Assembly (NCBI RefSeq): GCF_040954835.1
Contig: NC_090698.1
Span: 2,230,501 to 2,294,500, forward strand
From: Lepisosteus oculatus
Taxonomy: Eukaryota; Chordata; Actinopteri; Semionotiformes; Lepisosteidae
Direction of reading: 5' to 3'
Length of the DNA: 64,000 nucleotides
Position numbers and translations under genes: made by a program. Below, in pieces: positions 34,564 through 43,300 of the stretch. The notes under the pieces are model-generated. The model did no database searches. It was not told the DNA's origin and worked only from the letters and a program-made list of their open reading frames with translations. How positions within the stretch are numbered: the first letter of the stretch is position 1; the number at the start of each line of letters is the position of its first letter.

Positions 34564-34601
34564 GGTGTGTAAGAGCCGGCTTACCAGGGCTCTTACACAC
34601 C
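34564..34601. repeat. Perfect 14-bp inverted repeat
   Basis: Arms GGTGTGTAAGAGCC (34564-34577) and GGCTCTTACACACC (34588-34601) are exact reverse complements around a 10-nt loop. As RNA this forms a stable hairpin. There is no U-tract, so a terminator reading is not supported. Confidence 0.9.
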
Positions 34602-34679
34602 GCCCTTCACCGGTGTCACCGATGTCACCGCCCTTCCCTGTAATAGCAGGACCACAGCCCCTGGGCTCTAGAGGGATCT

Positions 34680-34745
34680 CTCTTTAGCTCAGCAAGCTGG
34701 GTCTCTGTTGAGTGGCCCGGGTTCAAGTTCCCCACGGTGCGGGGC
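34680..34745 (+). repeat. tRNA-like SINE head
   Basis: TTTAGCTCAGCAAGCTGGG (A-box-like) and GGGTTCAAGTTCCCC (B-box-like) sit at tRNA spacing, but stems are imperfect. A decayed SINE or tRNA pseudogene is more likely than an active tRNA gene. Confidence 0.4.
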
Positions 34746-35589
34746 CGACCTGTGCAGGCAGAAGGCAAGGGCGCCCGCCTGAACCCCGTTGCGTTACAGT
34801 ACTATTTATTACTTTGACTGTTACAAATCCAATCAGTCGCTGCGTTTTGTCTCTGGGTGGTCACTAACACGTGTCCTGTTGGCAGTGCCCACGGGCTAGC
34901 CGGCGACGCCGACCGGTGGCAGGGACACCTGTCCGGGCGGGCTGCGGGATGACCCACAGCAGGGCTGGTGTGAGCCGGGGTGGGGGCGGTGCCGCCGGAC
35001 TCGGGGAGAGTGACGGCCTTCGTGGCTCGGGATCCGAGCCGTCATGACCCGCCTGTGCGCGAAGAGTAATCTTGGAGCCGGTGACGGGAACTTCTCGCTG
35101 CGGGCAGCTGTGCTGTAACAGAAGAGTCCCAGTACGTGCCTGCAGAGACTTTCGGAGTACACGAGTAGAGTTTAAACCTGGGATCTCCGCCCCTCAGGTC
35201 AGCCTGGGCTGTAAAACCATTTTTTATTGCACTTGTAATATTGTTCTTTTTAAAATGACCATCCTTTGTTTTCGCTTGTTAGTAGAGGAGGCTCGGTTGA
35301 GGAGGCGGGAGCGTTACCTCTTGGCGTTCCTCTGGAGTATCCCGGTTTTTTCATTCTTTTCCCTGCCGATTGCTTGGCAGTCCCGATGCGGTGTGAGCTT
35401 CCTACTCAGACCTGTTTGCTGTATAAAAGCGGGCACGGAACTCGAACCAGAGGTCACTGGGGAAATAGAGACGGAGCTCAGTCTCAGTGACCCAAGCCCT
35501 GCCGGGACGCTGGGTTTAATTTCAACGCTTCAAACGCTGCTTTTCAAGTTGCTGTAAATTGAATTTTATAACAAACAGGAGGGGGGGGG

Positions 35590-36017
35590 CTATTCTTTCC
35601 TGTGCGGCGCCCCCCGGAGAAGCCGTCGCGCGTCTCTGAGGGCGGGTGACCTTTCGCTCAGGAATTCCAGCGCGCTGCGGCTGCAGGGGCGCGCAAGTCT
35701 GCGGCGAAACACCTCCTTCGCTCTGGAACGGATCCCAGTCGAAACTGCTGAAATTTCACATCCTGTTCAGACAGCGTGCGCAATCGGTAACGCCGTGGCG
35801 AGCCGAGCCGAGCCGCTCGGGAACGGACCGCTGAGGAGTGACCCCCTCACGCTGCGAGCGAGAATCGGACTGCGCCGAGTCTACACCTCGGGCGATGTGC
35901 GGCGGTTTTAAAGCGAGGCTCTAACTTTCACCCTTTCAAATTCGGGAGTGAAGGCAGGGACACAGGTGTCAGCGAGACTCAACAGGTCAATAACTCCTTT
36001 CCAGAGGATCTTAAAAG
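35590..36017 (+). promoter_or_regulatory. CpG-rich promoter and candidate untranslated first exon of IL15L
   Basis: A dense CpG block at about 35600-35920 is followed by a good donor (AAAAG|GTGAGC) at 36017/36018. The next + strand gene is the IL15L cytokine, whose first coding exon has a strong acceptor (CTCTCTGTGCAG) ending at 40201. Joining the two would give an untranslated exon 1 and a 4.2-kb first intron containing the LINE and the minisatellite. The link is inferred from order and splice sites only. Confidence 0.4.
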
Positions 36018-37065
36018 GTGAGCACGTTTTACTTTCCTTTTCCTAATGCGCGGAGACGCGTTTGTATTTCGCGTTTAGAGTACCTGGCTGCAAAAGTGAT
36101 TTTCTTTCTTTTCTTTATTTAACTTTCTTGTATCCTTCAGAATCCGCATGGACGGTCATTGGCACTCTGCAGATCAGTGCTTCGTTCGAGTGCTTTTGCG
36201 TTGTAATTAAAAACAGATTTCGTCTCTTAAATTGCCCCCTGGGGAGGGATGAAGTATTTCGAACTGAATTGTAAAAGCTTTTGATTTACGTGAAGTAACT
36301 TTTTACGCGCAAAAGTTACATGTCATCAAAACGAAAGCTAGAGACCTGCCTTTAATATGCATTTTATTGTTTTCTGTATGGTGCATTTTAATAACGTTTA
36401 GTTAAGCAGTGACAGCACCGTCTGGATCAAACTCCAGAATTCAGTGAAGACGTGCCTTCACCGGGGCGTATAAACGGGGAGACCATTATACAATGCAGCA
36501 ATTAACCCCCATTGCAAACGAGCTAGTTTACCGATACTCACATTCTCGAGTCAACTTTAAACCTATATAGTGTTCGCGCTCAATGTGCGATTTAGAAGCC
36601 ACAGAATGAGCACAGTACATAAAAGCGAATTCAACTCCTTCGAGGTACAAAGAATGAAAGTAATTCAAGAAGCCCAATCTTTTTAACATCAGACGGTTAA
36701 ATTCAAATATCCAATTCAATATCTATACCTACACGAAACCACGCTGAGCTTCACAACAGAATACCGCAAGATGATTCCCAAGACCTTCCGACTGGGAATC
36801 CTCATTCCTGCCGCTCTGTCCACCCTGTACTTGATTTCAATACACATTTTGCTTCGTGTATTACAGGTGTACTCTTGAAGGGAACTTCAACGAGAGGCGG
36901 CGCTAATTACTCTAGGAAGTGGGTATGGCTCCTATACCTGTTTCTTTCCCTCTTCTGTTGGGACGTTTGTCAAGCGAGTGGGTTGTTTTTTTGGGGGGGT
37001 GACTCTTCGGTTCTCGCCCACAATGCGAAGACGGGCTGTCTCGCTGGCGCAGCTCCGTGACGATG

Positions 37066-37290
37066 GCCCCCCCGTGCAAACAGCACAAACGACGAAACCC
37101 CCCTCATTTGTCAGTGCTGCGTTTCGTTTCCGAGATATAGCGCCTTGTGTTTTCGGGGGTCGTGACGTCACTGAGCCCCCTTAGACCAGCTTAGGAGAAC
37201 TGAGCCGGTCTCATTCTTCAGTGCTGCGTTTGTGCCGGTTTGTGCCGTTGATGGTAACTTCCCAGCTGCTTTCGTTCCCGAGATAGATAG
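37066..37290 (+). repeat. Unclassified repeat family E, two direct copies
   Basis: Copy E1 (37066-37180) and the left half of copy E2 (37200-37290) both contain a TCAGTGCTGCGTTT segment. E2 then has TTTGTGCCGTTGATGG, CTTCCCAGCTGCTTTC and TTCCCGAGATA. E1 has TTTCCGAGATATAGCGCCTT. E2 is split by the LINE and resumes at about 38600. An inverted third copy is at 39290-39425. Confidence 0.65.
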
Positions 37291-38570
37291 ATACTTTATT
37301 GATCCCGTGAGGGAAATTGCAGTGCAACAGCAGCTTAACACACACAACACAGCCACAGTGTAACGAATTATATACTAATAATACAATACATACAATACAA
37401 TACAAGAGTTACTCACAGTCCGGACACACAAGAGGAAATGTGGATGCGTTGTACAGTCTTATGACAGACGGCAAGAATGACCTCCTGTAGCGCTCCCTGT
37501 CGCACCGTGGGTGAATCAGTCTATTGCTGAACGTGCTCTTCATTCCTGCAAGCCTGTCATAGAGGGGATGGGAGAAGTTGTCCATGATGGCCTCCAGTTT
37601 GGACATCATTCTCCTCTCAGCCACTACCTCCAAGGGGTCCAGGTCAGACCCAATGACAGAGCTCGCTCTCCTGATGAGCTTGTTCAGCCTTTTGGAATCT
37701 ACTGCTCTAATCCCAGAGCCCCAGCACACCACTGCGTAGAAAATGGCACTCGCTTCCACCGACTGATAAAACATGTGTAGCATCTTACTACACACATTGA
37801 AGGACCTGAGCCTCCTCAAGAAGTAAAGTCGGCTCTGTCCGTTCTTATAGATGGCCTCGATGTTCTTAGACCATTCCAGTCTATCGTCGATGTGCACTCC
37901 CAGGTACTTGTACGAGTCCACCATCTCCACGCCACTCCCATGGATGTAGACAGGAGTAGGTTTGACCTTTTTCCTCCTGAAATCTACCACCAGTTCCTTT
38001 GTCTTTGTAACATTCAGTTCCAAGTGGTTCACCCCACACCACTCCACAAAGCTGCTGACCAGTCCTCTGTACTCCTCCTCCTGCTCACCCTTGATACATC
38101 CCACAATCGCAGAGTCATCTGAGAACTTTTGCAGGTGGCATGACTTTGAGTTGTACTTAAAGTCCGAAGTATAGAGGGTGAAGAGGAATGGAGAAAGAAC
38201 TGTCCCTTGAGGTGCCCCTGTGTTACTCACTACCAGTTCAGACACGCAGTTCTGAAGTCTCACAGACTGTGGTCTGCCCGTCAGGTAGTCAGTGATCCAC
38301 GAGGTCATGGAGGCATCGACTTGCATCTCCTCCAGCTTCCTCCTTAGAAGTAAGGGCTGGATGGTATTGAAGGCACTGGAGAAGTCGAAAAACATGATCC
38401 TTACAGTGTTGCCAGCCCTGTCCAGGTGTGAGTAGGCCCTTTGCAGCATGTAGATGATCGCATCCTCCACACCAACACTGGGCTGGTAGGCAAACTGTAG
38501 GGTGTCCAGTGATGAGCTGACCATGGGTCTCAGGTGGGATAAGACCAAGCCTTTTTAAAGATATAGCGCC
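37282..38570 (-). mobile_element. 5'-truncated Rex1/L2-like LINE
   Basis: A non-LTR retrotransposon inserted in minus orientation. Its 3' end is the GATAGATAGATACTTTATTG then ATCCC signature common in fish Rex1/L2-like elements. The frame at 38548-37409 is open for 379 codons. The endonuclease and the start of the reverse transcriptase are missing. The right-hand (5') junction has short repeated copies of TTTTTAAAGATATAGCGC, matching the target repeat. Confidence 0.9.
37409..38548 (-). CDS. LINE reverse transcriptase, C-terminal fragment (open)
   Basis: A fragment of 379 residues from the first internal Met, covering the palm and thumb of a LINE reverse transcriptase plus the C-terminal region. 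Visible motifs are FDFSSAFNTI (54-63), GAPQGTVLSPFLF (111-123), and the catalytic box as FSDD (142-145) instead of the usual FADD. Then come LELNVTKTKELVVDFRRK, YKYLGVHIDDRLEW and, near the end, RSFLPSVIRLYN. Lack of stops suggests a fairly recent insertion. The fragment cannot retrotranspose on its own. Confidence 0.9.
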   Translation of the reverse strand: MVLSHLRPMVSSSLDTLQFAYQPSVGVEDAIIYMLQRAYSHLDRAGNTVRIMFFDFSSAFNTIQPLLLRRKLEEMQVDASMTSWITDYLTGRPQSVRLQNCVSELVVSNTGAPQGTVLSPFLFTLYTSDFKYNSKSCHLQKFSDDSAIVGCIKGEQEEEYRGLVSSFVEWCGVNHLELNVTKTKELVVDFRRKKVKPTPVYIHGSGVEMVDSYKYLGVHIDDRLEWSKNIEAIYKNGQSRLYFLRRLRSFNVCSKMLHMFYQSVEASAIFYAVVCWGSGIRAVDSKRLNKLIRRASSVIGSDLDPLEVVAERRMMSKLEAIMDNFSHPLYDRLAGMKSTFSNRLIHPRCDRERYRRSFLPSVIRLYNASTFPLVCPDCE

Positions 38571-38584
38571 TTTTTAAAGATATA

Positions 38585-38690
38585 GCGCTATTTTTAAGCC
38601 TTTTTAAAGATATAGCGCCTTGTTTTTCCGGTGATCACTTGACCATGCACGGCGACTTTGACTTCCAGTGACCCCATCTGCCGAGTTCAA
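38585..38690 (+). repeat. Right half of repeat E2
   Basis: Continues the interrupted copy: AAGATATAGCGCCTTGTTTT, then GGTGATCACTTGACC, comparable to the part of E1 after 37135. Confidence 0.6.
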
Positions 38691-39289
38691 GCGCTCTGTT
38701 ACCGGTGCGAGAGTAACAACTCTGCAGTTGTGTTTCTCTGTTTGCCCGGGTCGGGGGGGGCGCTGGATTTTGCATTTAATATCGGTATCTTCTGTGCGTT
38801 TGTGTGAACAGGAAAATTAAATTTGTCCCCAATATCGTACCCTAAGCAGAAGAGTTGCGGGTTTAGCCTTAAAAAGCGAACTTTAGGAAACAACATTATG
38901 TTCTTACAAAGAGGCTTTAACTTGCACGTCTTAATACTTCGTAGCGCTGTCCTTCAAAATAATCTGAAGAAGTAATCAGTTTCTCATTGTCTCCTTCTTA
39001 AATAGACATGCGCACCGAGGGACTGGTGAAGATTCGACCCGCCGGTCGAGTCAGTCTTTAAAAAGGCTTGGATTTGCAACTTCAACTCTTGTCGCGCAAA
39101 GCACATTCGTCATCGTGAAAAAGAACCAGGATGTTTTTATCAGGGGCCCTGTGTACAAAGCCGACACGGGTCGTTCATAATACATCCGCAAAACAACATT
39201 GGTAATTCTACCGTCTCACACTTGCGGACCGCGGCAATCTTGGAAAAATACTTTTATTTTCACAAAAATAAAAATTGTTGTAGGGGGGG

Positions 39290-39425
39290 GGGGGCTGAGT
39301 GGCGGTCACAGTCCCCCCAAAAGAAGGCGCTATATCTCGGGAAAGAAAGCAGCTGGGAAGGTACTTTCAATGGCACAAAACGGCACAAGCAAGGCACTAA
39401 CGAATGAGCGCGGGGGGTAATCGTT
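39290..39425 (-). repeat. Inverted third copy of repeat family E
   Basis: The minus strand reads TTGTGCCGTTTTGTGCC, CTTCCCAGCTGCTTTC and TTTCCCGAGATATAGCGCC, followed by a C-rich run. It matches E2 (37200-37290) in inverse orientation. Confidence 0.65.
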
Positions 39426-39785
39426 TGTGCTGTGTGTAGGGGGGTGGGGGGGGCAACTTCACTGGCGCGCGTGTGCCTGTGCGCGAGGCAGTGGGCGTGT
39501 GTCCGGGGTGACTCCTGCCTCAGCAGCCCGGCTGGTGACCATGGGTGTGTGGACTTGTTGTAGTCATGCCCTTGATTTAGGCCTTCCTCAATGCGATGCT
39601 TCCAGCACTCCTGTCTCAGGGCTGGAGCTGATGTTTCATGTAGGACTGCTGATTGGATTTCAGTGCTTTGTGACGCTGAGGACTGGTCCCTCAGGAGGCA
39701 CACCTTGCCCTGCGGCCCACAGCCCAAAGATCCGGCTCCTCTGGGGGGGGGGCTGTGGATGTAGGGCCCACTCTGGTCCGGTGCC

Positions 39786-40140
39786 CATGCGTTAGCGGGA
39801 TTGGGCCTGGTCCTGGGTGGTCCTGGGTGGTCTGGTGCTGACGAGCCCATGCGTTCTTCGGAGTGAGCCTGGTTCTGGGTGGTCCAATGGTGATGAGCCC
39901 ATGCGTTCCCGGGAGTGGACCTGGTCCTGGGTGGTCCGCTGCTGACCAGCCCATATGTTCCCGGGAGTGGACCTGGTCCTGGGTGGTTCTGGGTGGTCCG
40001 GTGCTGACCAGCCCATGCGTTCCCAGGAGTGGACCTGGTCCTGGGTGGTCCGGCGCTGACCAGCCCATGCGTTCCCGGGAGTGGACCTGGTCCTGGGTGG
40101 TCCGGCGCTGACCAGCCCATGCGTTCCCGGGTGCAGCGGG
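39786..40140 (+). repeat. 52-bp minisatellite (six units plus a partial)
   Basis: Units begin CATGCGTTCCCGGGAGTGGA and end GCTGACCAGCC. Six units are recognisable from 39787, and two carry an extra TCTGGGTGGT-type 10-bp insert (62 bp). The array is open in several frames and so generates long false minus-strand frames. It ends about 60 bp before the acceptor of the IL15L first coding exon. Confidence 0.92.
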
Positions 40141-40201
40141 CTTGTCCAGCGTTGTTCCGGCCCGGCAGGAGGGCGCTGATCCGTGTCCTCTCTCTGTGCA
40201 G

Positions 40202-40393
40202 AGGGGGAGCCGGCGAGAGCAGATGTCCGGGTTGGTGCCAGCTGGAACAGATGGAGTGGCAGCTGGCATGAGCCCGCGGCCCGGTTTCCCCCACCCTGCT
40301 GGCACGCCGACGAGCCCCACAGAGGTCCTGGCCCTTTCCTGCTGACCCCCCCAGCTGTCCCGGGACTGGCCCTGGGGGACTGATGGTCCTGCC
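40202..40393 (+). promoter_or_regulatory. IL15L leader with upstream start codons
   Basis: Between the acceptor at 40201 and the cytokine start lie four upstream ATGs: 40223, 40251, 40268 and 40383. They define an upstream frame of 40 codons (40223-40345, with 40268 in frame), one of 6 codons (40251-40271), and one starting at 40383 in good context (G at +4) that overlaps the main start and ends at 40460. Upstream AUGs are a known brake on IL-15 translation in mammals. Confidence 0.6.
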
Positions 40394-43300
40394 ATGCGGT
40401 GGAGGATGGCCACCCCTGGCAGCACCCTGCTGCGCACCCTGTGTTGCCTGGTTGCCATGACGCCGTGGGCAGGAGGGCAGAGGGCCCTGTGCAGCAGGGA
40501 GGCGGTCGCGGACCTGCAGAGCCTCCAGAGCAATATCAGCGGGGTAAGGGGCCGCCACGCGCACACAGCTCCTGAGCCTGCCCTCGCACAGCCCCCCAGC
40601 CCCCCAGACCCCCAGACCCGGGGTCTGATAAAACAGCCCCACCCGCTGCGTCTCAGGACCGCCAGACAACTGTCAGTGGTGAAGGTTGGTCAAAATATAT
40701 TAACCAGCAGCCTGAAGTGGAAGGTACCGCTGAAATAGCAAGCTTGTTTTGCTTTGTTTCAAGCAAGCTCATTGCAATAATAATAATTCCTCACACTTAT
40801 ATAGCATTCTTCTGGACACTCCACTCAAAGAGCTTTACAGGTAATGGGGATCCCCTCCACCCCCACCAGTGTGCAGCCCCACCTGGGTGATGCGCCAGTC
40901 CGCTCCCCACACACCAGCTCTCAGTGGGGAGGAGAGCAGAGTGATGAAGCCAGTTCAGAGAGGGGGGTTATTAGGAGGCCATGACTGGTAAAGGCCAGGG
41001 GGAAATTTGGCCAGAACAGGGGGATAACACCACTTTTCGAGAAACGCCCCGAGATTTTTAATAACCACACAAAGCCAGGACCTCGGTTTTACATCTCATC
41101 CAAAGGACGGCGCCTTTTTACGGTATAGTGTCCCCGCCACTGTACTGGGGTATTAGGACCCACATTAGGACCGCAGGGTGAGCGCCCCCCGCTGGTCCCA
41201 CTAACACCTCTTCCAGCATCAACCTCAGCTTTCCCAGGAGTCTCCCCTCCAGGTACTGGCCAGGCTCACACCTGCTGAGCCCCAGTGGGCTGCCAGCTGG
41301 GAGCTGCAGGGTGATAGGGCTGCTGGCACTGACAACTCTTGCACATCCACACATCACACACCCCTCTTTTGTTAGTGATCTCCTGTCCATCCTGCTACAC
41401 CAGTGAAGCTAAAGGGTGATATTTGAGTGGGCTGGGTAAATATAAGCTTTGATTTACTGAAACAATAGAACTCTGCATTGACTGTTGAGTGTGGAAGCCC
41501 AGTACTGCAATATATTTCTTCAAAATGATTACTTACTTGCCCACTTTACATAAAAATGTATGTAAAGCCACCTTTGCTGTGCTCCTAAGGAAGCAGAGAG
41601 CTGCTCTCCTCCACTTGTGCCCTGTAATGACTTTCCTCTCATTCCTCTGGATCAACAGGGTGCTGAGCTGAGAGAGACATCAGAGTTCAACACTAGTCTA
41701 GTGAAACAGTGAAACAGTGACCACATTTTTTTAGGATATTTTTGTTTCTTACTTCATTTAGAAAAATAAAATAATTCAGATATTAATAATATAATAATAA
41801 TAAACTTTATTTTATATAGCGCCTTTAAAGGTGGCTTCTCAAAGCGCTTTACAGGATGACAATAACAATAAATAAGAAGACTACAACAATAAATAAGAAA
41901 ATTTCACAAGACAGGACACAATAATAATTACAACAATACAACAATAACAATAGAGGAGACTGTGGAAGATGGTATTAAGAAGAGCAGAGGGGTGAAGAAT
42001 GGAACCAGTTAAGTAAAGGCTTTTCTGAAAAGGAGGGTTTTGAGTCTGGATTTGAAGGAGTTTAGAGAAGGTGACTCTCTAATATCCTTGGGCAAGGAGT
42101 TCCAGAGCTTGGGGGCATAGCAGGAGAAGGCCCTGTCGCCCATACAATGTAGACGGGCTTGGGGGACAGTAAGGAGGGCAGAATTTGAAGAGCGGAGGTT
42201 GCGAGGTGGGGAGTAGGGCGATAAAAGTTCAGACAGGTATTGAGGTGCCAAGCCATGTAAAGCCTTGTAGGTGAGCATGAGGATTTTAAAGTCTACGTGG
42301 AATTTGACCGGAAGCCAGTGCAAGGACTCCAGGATAGGAGTAATGTGAACACTTGCACTAGACCTGGTCAGGATTCTGGCTGCTGAATTTTGGACATACT
42401 GCAGCTTGTTCAGAGTAGATTTAGATACCCCAGGGAGCAGAGCATTATATTTAGGTCACATTTTCTACCTGGTTTAAGAGTTTCTGCAATGTGGTAGGGT
42501 GGTGCATCACTTAAACATCTTGATTCACACCCAAAAAATGTTGGGGAAAAAGACAATATCCCTGTAAAGGGATACATTCCTTTGTGTTGATGATGATTCC
42601 TCCTTCTCCAGTCCTAGTCTGCTCATTTGTCTTCTTGTTCCCTAATTTTATCCAACATTTTTATCCAGAGGGTTGCACTGCACTGTACTGTGCAGTACCA
42701 ATGTGGAAGATAATCTTGTATTGACTTACTGATAGGTACCCCCATTGTGCTCCAGCGACTGTAAATGCATAAATTACTGCTGCATAAAAACGATATTGTA
42801 CAGCTACACAATAGCTGAAAGAGGAGCTCCACTTCAGTGCCACAATAATGTAAGTGAAGTAACACCAACGCATGCATACTCACACAATTTTTATAGTTTT
42901 CTTATCTTCAGATATTTCATAATTAACTTCCACATTCAATTTCTCTGTGAATTTTTGCCAGGTTTCTTCTCTGGTTTTTGCAGCTGCTACTGTATAGTTC
43001 CTTGCTATTACAACAGATTTTTATCCCCATAGTTTTCCATAAAGGGCTGTAACTCATAGTCACTGGATGAAGACGTGCATTCTTTCGCTGTGGTTTTGAT
43101 GGCTCAGATGGATTGGATGCTTCACTCTCCTTGCCTACAGAATTGCTGTACTGAATTGCTTTAACCAGATAACTTTAAACCAAAGTGTGCCTTCATGAAA
43201 CCAGAGTAATCATGAAGTCCATAATAGAGGTAATTCAATCTGGCTAATTTGAGAAAATTTGTGAAACAGTAAACTCTGTACTCTGTACACAGTGAGAACC

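Larger units (their letters stand above)
33180..35580. other. Intergenic stretch between globin X and IL15L
   Basis: No gene is recognised. It holds a palindromic pair of TAAT-type sites (33407-33427), a perfect 14-bp inverted repeat (34564-34601) and a tRNA-like patch (34680-34745). Open frames such as 35072-35557 lack domain or splice support. Confidence 0.35.

Noticed and set aside
35072-35557. 161-codon plus-strand frame upstream of the IL15L promoter block
   Set aside because: The hydrophobic segment suggested a membrane protein, but there is no signal context, splice partner or family match.
39260-40669. 469-codon minus-strand open frame, with overlapping 291- and 74-codon frames
   Set aside because: Its bulk is the antisense of the 52-bp minisatellite (repeating PGPGPLPGTHGLVS-like words) and of IL15L exon 1. 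Stop-free repeats explain the length, and no domain is present.
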